Position numbers and translations under genes: made by a program. The notes below the pieces were generated by a model. That model searched no databases, had not been told where the DNA came from, and worked only from the letters and a program-made list of their open reading frames with translations. From positions 1 through 5,624 of the forward strand of contig CAMWUH010000150.1 in NCBI GenBank assembly GCA_947177325.1: DNA of 5,624 nucleotides. The letters run 5' to 3'. The stretch comes from an uncultured Bacteroidales bacterium. Its GTDB lineage: Bacteria > Bacteroidota > Bacteroidia > Bacteroidales > Muribaculaceae. Of this stretch, positions 1-5,624 are shown piece by piece (within the stretch, counting starts at the first letter, position 1; each line of letters begins with the position of its first letter).

Positions 1-30
1 ACCTTCCTTGGTCATGAAAGTGATTGCCAT
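1..30 (-). CDS. greA: Probable transcription elongation factor GreA, first 10 codons only
   Basis: An ATG at position 30 on the minus strand opens a frame that runs off the left edge and reads MAITFMTKEG. This resembles the start of Bacteroidetes GreA proteins, which begin with a short hydrophobic strand followed by M-(S/T)-x-E-G. GreA binds in the secondary channel of RNA polymerase and stimulates cleavage of backtracked transcripts. No Shine-Dalgarno sequence precedes the ATG; the upstream bases are A/T-rich, as is common in this phylum. A strong promoter lies about 200 bases upstream. Ten residues are too few for a firm identification. Any protein beginning with a similar peptide is possible, and the downstream ATG (codon 6) could be an alternative start. 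Confidence 0.5.
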   Translation of the reverse strand, partial: MAITFMTKEG

Positions 31-228
31 GGTAGTGTAGAGTTTTATTAGGGTAATAAATATGTTTATTCTTTGTTTATTGACGACAAAAAATTTGAGA
101 ACCCCGACGCTGCCCTCTTTAGCCTTAAGGCATCAGCTGTTGCTGCATCGAGACTCTGAAATTTCAAGTCAGTATGTTGGTCGTGCCGTGGCGGGCGGTT
201 TCGGGCCGTCGCTTTGGCTTTTGCTCTG
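31..228 (-). other. Long untranslated leader of the left-edge gene
   Basis: This stretch lies between the promoter at 229-260 and the ATG at position 30, so the transcript should carry a leader of about 190 bases. No tRNA, known riboswitch or U-tailed terminator is recognisable in it. Visible structure is minor: a perfect 10-base palindrome GCCTTAAGGC at 122-131, a palindrome TGAAATTTCA at 157-166 flanked by GACT/AGTC, and a seven-codon frame on the minus strand at 148-125 (MQQQLMP then stop). The 100 bases nearest the ATG are A/T-rich. That the leader regulates anything is speculation. It also contains no clear terminator for the upstream DUF4249 gene, so some read-through is likely. Confidence 0.4.
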
Positions 229-260
229 CAAAGATAGTAAATCCCCGCTAATTGTGCAAA
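229..260 (-). promoter_or_regulatory. Bacteroidetes-type promoter for the left-edge gene
   Basis: On the minus strand, TTTG (260-257) is followed by exactly 20 bases and then TATCTTTG (236-229). This matches the sigma-ABfr consensus of TTTG at -33 and TAnnTTTG at -7 at every defined base, with the preferred spacing. Transcription would start near position 223 and run left. The -33 box lies inside the last codons of the DUF4249 gene (the TTTG spans Asp-Leu), and that gene's TAG stop (250-248) lies in the spacer. The left-edge gene therefore has its own start site in addition to any read-through from the hisS unit. Confidence 0.85.
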
Positions 261-1069
261 TCAATTTTTTCGGGGTCGTAGACCACGCTCTGCCGTGCCA
301 CCGGCGCCGTCAGGAAATATCCGAGGCATTTGTCGCCGCTGAAGCAGTCAATCATGTTTTTGCCCGGCATTGCGGCCGACATAAGGTAGTCAAACATTTT
401 CAGGTCGATCGGGTAGACCTCGGCTTTGACCACATCGCCCGGCTCAAGCATGTCGTAGAAAGTGGCGTCATCTTTGGGTTCGCGGTCGGTCAGGAAAAAG
501 TTGACGCGCACGAGGCCGTCGACCATATAGATGTCGCGGGCGAGCGACCATGTGAATGTGCGGTCATTGCGATAGATTTTAACGAAGTAATAGTTCTCCA
601 CTCCCGGCTCGGGGTCGGGGAAGCCAACTTGGAGCGAGGCTTGCTCCGTGCCGGGGAATGTCACCCACGACAGCTCCATCACCTCGATACTCGTAGGGGG
701 CAACATGGTCGACGTTGCCGTGAAGTGTTGGCCTGAGGCGGTTACGTTGACCGCATATTCGTGGCCTGTCAGCGGCACGATGCCTTGGGGCAGCCGGTAG
801 ATGCCTTCGGAGTCTGGGAGAAGCTGATACGTGGCGCCTTCGGTCAGGTCGGTTACTGTAACGTCGGCATCGGTCAGCGGAGTGGTGTCGAGGGGTTCAT
901 CCATAGGGGTGGTGAGGGTGATTTTCAGGCCTCCGCCCTCTTGAGTGAATGTGCCTTCAATAACCCTCAGCGGGTCTATGTCGTGGTATTGGAAGTCGAG
1001 CTCATCTTCGCAGGCGGTAAGTAGTGTTAACGCTGCAGCCGATAGGGTCAGTTTGGCAAATAATTTCAT
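248..1069 (-). CDS. DUF4249-family surface lipoprotein
   Basis: This 273-residue protein starts with a lipoprotein signal peptide: a Lys-containing n-region, a hydrophobic stretch to residue 17, then the lipobox L-T-A-C with the lipidated Cys at position 20. The acidic residues just after the Cys (E21, D22, E23) resemble, but do not match exactly, the Bacteroidetes lipoprotein export signal that sends lipoproteins to the cell surface. Residues 30-125 look like an Ig-like beta domain, with the family's G-x-x-Y-x-x-x-V segment (102-109) and an A-T-S-T-M-L-P-P turn. Residues 159-170 (NYYFVKIYRNDR) and the C-terminal GYF segment (250-252) also fit DUF4249. The function of DUF4249 proteins is unknown; they often lie beside TonB-dependent receptors, as here, suggesting an accessory role at the receptor. 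Two cysteines (242, 248) bracket a short loop and could pair. The gene is last in the unit and is separated from the receptor by a repeat-bearing spacer. No Shine-Dalgarno sequence precedes its start. Family assignment is by recalled pattern only. Confidence 0.78.
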   Translation of the reverse strand: MKLFAKLTLSAAALTLLTACEDELDFQYHDIDPLRVIEGTFTQEGGGLKITLTTPMDEPLDTTPLTDADVTVTDLTEGATYQLLPDSEGIYRLPQGIVPLTGHEYAVNVTASGQHFTATSTMLPPTSIEVMELSWVTFPGTEQASLQVGFPDPEPGVENYYFVKIYRNDRTFTWSLARDIYMVDGLVRVNFFLTDREPKDDATFYDMLEPGDVVKAEVYPIDLKMFDYLMSAAMPGKNMIDCFSGDKCLGYFLTAPVARQSVVYDPEKIDLHN

Positions 1070-1229
1070 ACAATAATTGTTGATGATTTATTTAGGTTGC
1101 GTCGGTCGTGGCAGCCCGCGAGCCAACAATTGATTTGCTACAAGTGCTACACTGATACACGGGGTCGATACTGCTACACGTGCTACACGTGCTACACTGA
1201 TACGTATGGTCGGGTCGTGGCCGCCGATA
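1070..1229. other. Intergenic spacer between receptor and lipoprotein genes
   Basis: This 160-base spacer is far larger than the other junctions in the unit (10 bases and a 1-base overlap). Its middle holds the GTGCTACA repeat cluster. An imperfect direct repeat containing GGTCGTGGC flanks the cluster at 1104-1112 and 1213-1221. The sequence next to the DUF4249 start is A/T-rich and contains a small palindrome around ACAATAATTGT. I found no TTTG/TAnnTTTG promoter pair on the minus strand, so the lipoprotein gene is probably transcribed from upstream through this spacer. No terminator with a U-tail is visible. Confidence 0.6.
1136..1203. repeat. Cluster 1 of short TGCTACA repeats
   Basis: Five copies of TGCTACA lie in the same orientation on the plus strand, starting at 1136, 1145, 1172, 1181 and 1190. 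Within each group they are spaced exactly 9 bases apart, giving tandem nonamers TGCTACA(A/C)G. Each group ends in the longer word TGCTACACTGATAC (1145-1158 and 1190-1203). Two CACGTG palindromes arise at the nonamer junctions (1177-1182, 1186-1191). On the coding strand of the operon the unit reads TGTAGCA. The 15-base word GCTACAAGTGCTACA (1137-1151) also occurs in the cluster upstream of hisS, so the two clusters are the same kind of element. The copy number and spacing are too low and irregular for a CRISPR array. Function unknown. Confidence 0.85.
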
Positions 1230-3311
1230 TCAGAAGTTGATGGTGAATGAAACGGAGGGCACTATGCCGAATAGCGAATATTGCACCGCCTTTGTGCCCG
1301 ACGGCTTGGTGTCGTCATCCTCGAAGAAGATAATATAGGGGTTGTGGCGGTTGTAAAGATTGTAGAAGCCAAACGACCATTCGTAGCTGTAGCGCGGATT
1401 GACTTTGCGATATGTTGCCGAGATGTCGAGGCGATGGGCCGAGGGCGCGCGATAGCCGTTGCGTCGGGCGTAATAGTAGTGGGTCAGGCCGTTCCAGTCA
1501 TATTTGACGTCGGGAGCCGACAGCGGCAGCCCCGAATTGAACGTCCATGAGCCCGAAATGCGCCAGCGGTCGGTGATGTCAAACATTCCCACGATTGCCA
1601 GGTCGTTGCGGCGGTCGTTGGCGGCCACATACCAGCGGCCGTCGTTGATGCCGGGGATGCGGTTTTGGGTCAGCGACAGGGTGTAGGCTATCCAGCCGGT
1701 GAAGCGGCCGGTGTTTTTGCGCAGCAGCAGTTCCAAGCCGGTGGAGCGGCCGCGCCCTCCGAGGATTATGCTCTCAAGGCGCACGTCGGAAAACATTGTT
1801 GCCCCGTCGCGATAGTCATAGACGTTGTGGAGGTCCTTATAATAGGTTTCGGCCGATATTTCCCATTCACCCTCGCGGAACATGCGCACGTAGCCGAGCG
1901 ACACTTGTGTGCACTTTTCGGGCTTGACCAGGTTGGAGGTCAGGGCGTAGCGGTCGAATGGGAGCGACGAGTCGGTCATGCGCAGGGCGTGGAGGTTTTG
2001 CGAGGCCATGGAGAAGCCTGCGCGGACTGCGTCGTTGGCGCCGATGCGGTAGGTAAGGCTCAATCGGGGCTCGGGGAGCAGATAGGCTTTGGTGATATGC
2101 GATTTCGAGGGGGTGCCGGCATCGATGATTGAGCCGTCGGGGGCGAAGTTGTAGACCGGATTACCGCCGAGGCCGCACATCAGCGACAACCTCACTCCGG
2201 CAACCACTCCGAAGTGCTCGTTGATTTTCCCCTCGACCGATGCCCAGAGCGCGCTTTCCCAGCCGCGACGCAGCTCTCGCTCGGTGTTTTCGCCGATGTG
2301 CCATTCAGCCGACTTCACGTCGAGCAATCGGGTCGACAATCCGGCATCGAGAGTGATAGCGTCGGAGAGCGAGGCGATCAGGGTTTCTTTGAGCTGCATG
2401 GCTTTGATGTGGCCCTGCGCCTCTTGAAACACTCCGTTGACATCCATCCACATCGACGTGGAGTAGATAGTGCCCGTGACATTGCTTGTCAGCGTCAGGC
2501 GGTCGGTCAGCCGGGAGCGCCAGTTGAGAGCGCCGAATGAGTTGCTCCAATCCATGTGAGTGAGGTTTTTGAGCCCCAATTGGTCGTCGGCGCGGTAGAG
2601 GGTCAGGTCAATGAAGTTTCGGCTGTTGATGTTCCAGCGCATCTTGCCGCTGACGTCGTAGAAGTGCATGATGGTGCTCTTGTAGTCAGGCAGGAGCTTT
2701 AGAAAGAGGTCGGCGTAGGAGCGTCGGGCGGCCACGGCGTAGGTGAGCCGGGAGCCTATCGGGCCCTCGACGGCTGCTTTGGCCGACAGGAGGCCTATGG
2801 AGGCGGTGCCGCGGAAGCGGTCGGGGTTGCCCGGGCGGTGCATCACGTCGACCACGGCCGAGCTGGCGCCGCCGTATTGTGCCGGTGCCGGGCCTTTGAA
2901 TAGCGTGACGGCTGCCACGGCATCCTCGTTGAAGGTTGAAAACAAGCCCATTACGTGGGTTGGATTGTAGAGCGGCGCGCCGTCAAGCAGTATAAGGTTC
3001 TGGGCCGACGTGCCTCCTCTGACCTGGATGCCTCCGCTCCCTTCACCCTCGGAGTTGACGCCCGGAAGCAGCTGCATCGACTTGATGATGTCGTGCTCGC
3101 CGAGCATTGCCGGGGTGCCGGTGAGGATTTCGGGGTCGAGCTTCTCGGCTCCTGCTTGCAGGTTGTCGAGGCGTGTCATAGGGGAGGTGGCGGTGACGGT
3201 CACTTCGTTGAGGCGAAGCGTGGTGTCGGGTTGCTCTTTCGACATAGCGAGAGCCGGGCCGCTGATTGACATGGTCAATGCAAGGGCCGCTAAAACAATT
3301 GGGAAGCGCAT
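1230..3311 (-). CDS. TonB-dependent outer-membrane receptor
   Basis: This 693-residue protein is an outer-membrane active transporter that would use TonB-ExbB-ExbD energy to import a ligand. A signal peptide covers about residues 1-22, ending A-L-A. A TonB-box-like stretch LNEVTVTA follows at 34-41. The plug domain spans about 55-160, with the family signatures QLLPGV (80-85), VRGG (97-100), NLILLDGAPLYNPTHVMG (105-122) and FKGPAPAQYGG (138-148). The rest, from about residue 165, is the 22-strand barrel, ending in a terminal Phe (PSVSFTINF) suited to BAM-dependent insertion. It lacks the N-terminal carboxypeptidase-regulatory-like domain carried by many Bacteroidetes receptors; the TonB box comes directly after the signal peptide. 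Where relatives usually have YGGR, it has YGGA. The gene starts 10 bases after the small barrel gene ends, so it is almost certainly co-transcribed with it. Its neighbours are a barrel protein and a DUF4249 lipoprotein, not a SusD homologue, so glycan uptake of the SusCD type is not indicated. The substrate is unknown. Confidence 0.92.
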   Translation of the reverse strand: MRFPIVLAALALTMSISGPALAMSKEQPDTTLRLNEVTVTATSPMTRLDNLQAGAEKLDPEILTGTPAMLGEHDIIKSMQLLPGVNSEGEGSGGIQVRGGTSAQNLILLDGAPLYNPTHVMGLFSTFNEDAVAAVTLFKGPAPAQYGGASSAVVDVMHRPGNPDRFRGTASIGLLSAKAAVEGPIGSRLTYAVAARRSYADLFLKLLPDYKSTIMHFYDVSGKMRWNINSRNFIDLTLYRADDQLGLKNLTHMDWSNSFGALNWRSRLTDRLTLTSNVTGTIYSTSMWMDVNGVFQEAQGHIKAMQLKETLIASLSDAITLDAGLSTRLLDVKSAEWHIGENTERELRRGWESALWASVEGKINEHFGVVAGVRLSLMCGLGGNPVYNFAPDGSIIDAGTPSKSHITKAYLLPEPRLSLTYRIGANDAVRAGFSMASQNLHALRMTDSSLPFDRYALTSNLVKPEKCTQVSLGYVRMFREGEWEISAETYYKDLHNVYDYRDGATMFSDVRLESIILGGRGRSTGLELLLRKNTGRFTGWIAYTLSLTQNRIPGINDGRWYVAANDRRNDLAIVGMFDITDRWRISGSWTFNSGLPLSAPDVKYDWNGLTHYYYARRNGYRAPSAHRLDISATYRKVNPRYSYEWSFGFYNLYNRHNPYIIFFEDDDTKPSGTKAVQYSLFGIVPSVSFTINF

Positions 3312-3321
3312 TGTTAAGAGT

Positions 3322-3933
3322 TTAGAACAGATAAGTGAGTCTAACCGACCATTGTCGGCTGCGGGCGGTGAAGTCGTCGAGCACTATGGTCTTGACGGCG
3401 TAGCTCATGCCCCATGTGTAGGAGCCCTGGAGCTGCCAATGCTTGAAGATTTCGGCGCCTATGCCGCAGGTGAGGCCGAAGCATCCGCCTGCATAGTTGA
3501 GAGCGGTGATGCGGTTGTGGGCTGCGAGGAATGAGAAATCGGGGCCGCCGAACACGTAGGGGGCGAGCTTCTCCTCGAAGCCGTTGAGGCGGGTCCACTT
3601 GAAGCGCAGGTGAATGGGCAGGTCGATGTAGTGGAGATAGGAGCGGACCGGCGCGGAGTAGGTCGAGGCCCACACGGGCTGGTCGTTAAGATGGAGAGTT
3701 GCGCCGCGTTGGTTATACATCAGCCCGAAGTCGATGCCGAAGCCTATGCCGGGAAACATCAGCTCGCATTGCACACCGGCTTGCTCGCCTACGGTTTGGT
3801 CAACGCCGATGAGGGGCTGGGAGAATTTGAGGGTGTTGATGTCGACGCCGGCGGTGGGGCCGTAGCGGAATTGGGCGTTGGAGCTCAGCGATATGCCAAC
3901 GATTGCAATAAGAGTGAGGAGTAATTTTTTCAT
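3322..3933 (-). CDS. Small outer-membrane beta-barrel protein (PorT-like barrel fold)
   Basis: This 203-residue protein has a classic Sec signal peptide (MKKLLLTLIAIVGISLSSNA, residues 1-20) with cleavage before Gln21. The mature part alternates aromatic and small residues as in short beta-barrels. Recognisable segments of the outer-membrane beta-barrel family (OMP_b-brl_2 type) are G-P-T-A-G-V (25-30), Y-I-D-L-P-I-H-L-R-F (102-111), A-P-Y-V-F-G-G-P (124-131), G-I-G-A-E (157-161) and the final RLTYLF ending in Phe. The length fits an eight-stranded barrel of about 180 mature residues. Cysteines are at 56, 151 and 156. The ATG shares one base with the hisS stop codon in a TAATG arrangement, and no Shine-Dalgarno sequence is present, which points to translational coupling. 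The TonB receptor gene follows after 10 bases. The family includes PorT-like and other poorly characterised proteins; a specific role cannot be assigned. Confidence 0.85.
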   Translation of the reverse strand: MKKLLLTLIAIVGISLSSNAQFRYGPTAGVDINTLKFSQPLIGVDQTVGEQAGVQCELMFPGIGFGIDFGLMYNQRGATLHLNDQPVWASTYSAPVRSYLHYIDLPIHLRFKWTRLNGFEEKLAPYVFGGPDFSFLAAHNRITALNYAGGCFGLTCGIGAEIFKHWQLQGSYTWGMSYAVKTIVLDDFTARSRQWSVRLTYLF

Positions 3934-5324
3934 TATAGTGACGATGGGGAGTGGGGAGCTTGGGAGTTGGCGGAAAGATAAGCGGCGAGGTCGGCAGCGG
4001 CTATGGTGGCTTGAGTGCCTTCAGCCATGTTTTTAACGGTTACGGTGCCGTCGGCCAGCTCGGTTTCGCCTATGATGGCCACGTAGCGAAATTTCATTGC
4101 GTCGGCATAGCTCATCTGCTTTTTGATTTTGGCAGCGTCGGGAAACACTACGCAGCTGATCCCTTCACTGCGTAGCTGCTTGGCGAGCTCCATGGCGCGC
4201 GCAGCCTCGGCAGGGCCGAAATTGGTAAAGAGGCAGCGGGGAGCGGCTATGGCGTCGTCGGGGTAGAGGTCGAGGGTGTTGAGCACGTCGTAGATGCGGT
4301 CGGCGCCAAACGAAATACCGACGCCCGAAACGCCCGGCATGCCGAACACTCCGGTGAGGTTGTCGTAGCGGCCGCCGCCGGTGATCGACCCTATGGGGGT
4401 GTCCAAGGCCTTGACCTCGATGATGGTGCCGGTGTAGTAGTTCAATCCGCGGGCGAGCGACACGTCAAGCTCAATCTCTGCCCCCTCGGTGCCCGCCATA
4501 GCGAGTATGGTTTCCAACTCTTCAACCCCTTTGAGGCCAATCTCGCTCGCTGCAAGGAGCGATTTCAAAGCAGCCAGGCGCTCGGCTGTCGAGCCAGTGA
4601 GAGTAATGATGGGGGTCAGGGCTTCGATTGCTTCGGCTGCCAATCCGCGCTCGGCGAGCTCGGCTTTGACGTTTTCCAAGCCTATTTTGTCGATTTTGTC
4701 GATGGCAACGGTGATGTCGACAAGGCTGTCGGGGGCGCCGATTACTTCAGCTATGCCGGCGAGGATTTTGCGGTTGTTGACCTTTATGACAACGTTGATG
4801 TTCAGGCGGCTGAACACGTCGCGGATAATGTCGAGAAGCTCCACCTCGTTGAGCAGCGAGTCAGAGCCAACGATGTCGGCGTCGCATTGATAAAACTCTC
4901 TGTAACGACCTTTCTGCGGGCGGTCGGCGCGCCAAACGGGCTGAATCTGGTAGCGCTTGAACGGAAACTGCAGCTCCGAGCGGTGTTGCACCACATAGCG
5001 CGCAAAGGGCACCGTAAGGTCATATCGCAGCCCCTTTTCGCATATCTTGACGGCCAATTTGTTGACCTCGGCGGGGTCGATAGCGGCGGGGTCTATCCCT
5101 TTGAGGAAGTCGCCCGAATTGAGTATCTTGAACAGAAGTTTGTCACCCTCGTCGCCATATTTGCCCAGGAGCGTCGAGAGGTTTTCCATTGCCGGAGTTT
5201 CGATTTGCGAAAAACCGTGGAGGCGAAACACATCTTTAATAGTGTCGAAGATATAGTTGCGGCGAGCCATCTCAAGCGGGGAGAAGTCGCGTGTACCCTT
5301 TGGAATTGCTGGTTTGGTTGCCAT
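3933..5324 (-). CDS. hisS: Histidine--tRNA ligase (histidyl-tRNA synthetase)
   Basis: This 463-residue cytoplasmic enzyme charges tRNA-His with histidine using ATP. It is a class II synthetase with all expected parts. The N-terminal KGTRDF is at 9-14, and motif 1 lies around ETPAMEN (42-48). LRYDLTVPFARY is at 99-110, and motif 2 spans 123-153 with Arg132 in the W-R-A-D-R loop. The histidine-specific signature ARGLNYYTG is at 291-299, TGGGRYD at 315-321, and motif 3 GVGISFGADRI at 334-344. An HGTP-type anticodon-binding domain covers about 365-455. The RYDLTVP form (rather than the RPEGT of E. coli) marks the eukaryote-like HisRS lineage that Bacteroidetes carry. In the signature, Asn295 stands where many HisRS have Asp. 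The last dozen residues (SANSQAPHSPSSL) are low-complexity. The start at 5324 fits the family N-terminus and lies about 37 bases from the predicted transcription start. It is the first gene of a unit that continues into three envelope genes. Confidence 0.97.
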   Translation of the reverse strand: MATKPAIPKGTRDFSPLEMARRNYIFDTIKDVFRLHGFSQIETPAMENLSTLLGKYGDEGDKLLFKILNSGDFLKGIDPAAIDPAEVNKLAVKICEKGLRYDLTVPFARYVVQHRSELQFPFKRYQIQPVWRADRPQKGRYREFYQCDADIVGSDSLLNEVELLDIIRDVFSRLNINVVIKVNNRKILAGIAEVIGAPDSLVDITVAIDKIDKIGLENVKAELAERGLAAEAIEALTPIITLTGSTAERLAALKSLLAASEIGLKGVEELETILAMAGTEGAEIELDVSLARGLNYYTGTIIEVKALDTPIGSITGGGRYDNLTGVFGMPGVSGVGISFGADRIYDVLNTLDLYPDDAIAAPRCLFTNFGPAEAARAMELAKQLRSEGISCVVFPDAAKIKKQMSYADAMKFRYVAIIGETELADGTVTVKNMAEGTQATIAAADLAAYLSANSQAPHSPSSL

Positions 5325-5367
5325 TGCGATGAATGTGGGGATTGCTTCGTGAATAGTATGAACGGTG

Positions 5368-5399
5368 CAAAGTTAGCTTTTTTTTTTCAAACGGCCAAC
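5368..5399 (-). promoter_or_regulatory. Bacteroidetes-type promoter for the hisS unit
   Basis: On the minus strand TAACTTTG (5375-5368) matches the TAnnTTTG -7 consensus at all defined bases. Twenty bases upstream is GTTG (5399-5396), which matches the TTTG -33 box at three of four positions. Transcription would start near 5362, leaving a leader of about 38 bases before the hisS ATG. The spacer contains a run of ten A residues on the transcribed-sense strand (T10 at 5378-5387 on the plus strand). No operator or leader peptide rich in His codons is visible in the short leader. Confidence 0.8.
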
Positions 5400-5427
5400 A
5401 CCTGCGAGGGGGATTGCCCGCGCTACA

Positions 5428-5475
5428 AGTGCTACATGCTACACAACCCCTGAAGCACCGTGTAGCAGTAGCACT
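5428..5475. repeat. Long inverted repeat (hairpin) within cluster 2
   Basis: The left arm AGTGCTACATGCTACAC (5428-5444) and right arm GTGTAGCAGTAGCACT (5460-5475) are complementary over 16 pairs with a single bulged A at 5436. The loop is 15 bases (5445-5459). No T-run follows on either strand, so it does not look like a standard intrinsic terminator. It could still act as an RNA end-stabiliser or a protein-binding cruciform; this is inference. Confidence 0.75.
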
Positions 5476-5495
5476 ACCCGTGTAGCAGTAGCACT
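5458..5495. repeat. 18-base direct repeat with a 20-base period
   Basis: CCGTGTAGCAGTAGCACT occurs at 5458-5475 and again, base for base, at 5478-5495, separated by two bases. Each copy is itself built of two half-units (TGTAGCA and GTAGCACT). Either copy could pair with the left arm at 5428-5444, so two alternative hairpins are possible. Confidence 0.85.
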
Positions 5496-5540
5496 CCTTT
5501 ATAACAGTGTAGCACGTGTAGCACCGTGTAGCACCGGTTT

Positions 5541-5624
5541 CTATATCAGCTAAATCAAATATCTATATCAAAAAAATAAAAAAAAATTGCACAGAGGGGA
5601 TATTTTGTGATTTTTCGGGTTGCA
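5541..5624. other. AT-rich non-coding stretch at the right edge
   Basis: No coding frame, tRNA or complete promoter could be supported here. The stretch contains a direct repeat CTATATCA at 5541-5548 and 5563-5570, then runs of seven and nine A residues (5570-5576, 5578-5586). It may be the upstream region of a divergent gene beyond the window or the 3' end of a gene to the right. Confidence 0.4.

Larger units (their letters stand above)
5422..5535. repeat. Cluster 2 of TGCTACA/TGTAGCA repeats upstream of hisS
   Basis: GCTACA occurs at 5422, 5431 and 5438 in one orientation. Its complement TGTAGC follows at 5461, 5481, 5508, 5517 and 5527. The cluster shares the word GCTACAAGTGCTACA (5422-5436) with cluster 1. 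The last three units, TGTAGCAC(C)G, are spaced 9 and 10 bases apart. Unlike cluster 1, the units face each other here, so the region can fold. It lies just upstream of the hisS -33 box and does not overlap the promoter. No coding frame of any credibility covers it, and the spacers are too short and irregular for CRISPR. Confidence 0.85.

Noticed and set aside
55..90. Second promoter close to the left-edge gene (TTTG at 90-87, TATTTATT at 62-55)
   Set aside because: The spacing is 24 bases rather than 19-21, and the -7 box matches poorly. The promoter at 229-260 is far better.
125..148. Seven-codon frame MQQQLMP in the leader as a regulatory leader peptide
   Set aside because: It is too short to separate from chance, has no run of a relevant amino acid, and no attenuator hairpin with a U-tail follows.
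62..736. Long plus-strand open frame (224 codons) antisense to the DUF4249 gene
   Set aside because: It covers the reverse strand of a gene with a clear lipoprotein signal and family pattern, has no promoter or recognisable domain, and its composition is that of a shadow frame in GC-rich DNA.
1136..1203. CRISPR array
   Set aside because: The units are only 7-9 bases, mostly directly adjacent with no unique spacers of even length, and there are no cas genes in the window.
3973..3980. TATCTTTC on the minus strand near the hisS end, as an internal promoter for the barrel gene
   Set aside because: The last base deviates from TAnnTTTG, and there is no TTTG at 19-21 bases upstream.
5569..5587. 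A-runs at the right edge as the U-tail of an intrinsic terminator
   Set aside because: On the minus strand, where the runs would be U-rich, no GC-rich stem lies immediately upstream of them within the window.

Overview
The window looks like a chromosomal segment from a Bacteroidales bacterium. Its fairly high GC content suggests a Muribaculaceae-like gut member, but that family-level guess is an inference. The case for Bacteroidetes rests on three things seen in the sequence: promoters of the TTTG-N20-TAnnTTTG type, a near absence of Shine-Dalgarno sequences before the start codons, and a TonB-dependent receptor next to a DUF4249 lipoprotein.

All recognised genes lie on the minus strand, so transcription runs from right to left. 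From the right edge: an AT-rich non-coding stretch (5541-5624); a dense cluster of short TGTAGCA/TGCTACA repeats with a long hairpin (5422-5535); a well-formed promoter (5368-5399); hisS, encoding histidyl-tRNA synthetase (5324-3933); a small outer-membrane beta-barrel protein whose ATG overlaps the hisS stop codon (3933-3322); a TonB-dependent receptor starting 10 bases later (3311-1230); a 160-base spacer holding a second cluster of the same repeat (about 1136-1203); and a DUF4249-family lipoprotein (1069-248). A near-perfect promoter straddles the DUF4249 stop codon (229-260). It drives a leader of about 190 bases into a gene that is cut off by the left edge, probably greA (only 10 codons visible).

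The four complete genes look like one transcription unit. The three envelope genes plausibly form a surface module: a TonB-powered outer-membrane transporter, a lipoprotein partner and a small beta-barrel protein. Its substrate cannot be read from the sequence. The link to hisS is by position and overlap and need not be functional. No previously undescribed enzyme system is evident. The least explained parts are the two repeat clusters, the coupling of a tRNA synthetase to an envelope module, and the homopolymer inside the hisS promoter spacer.
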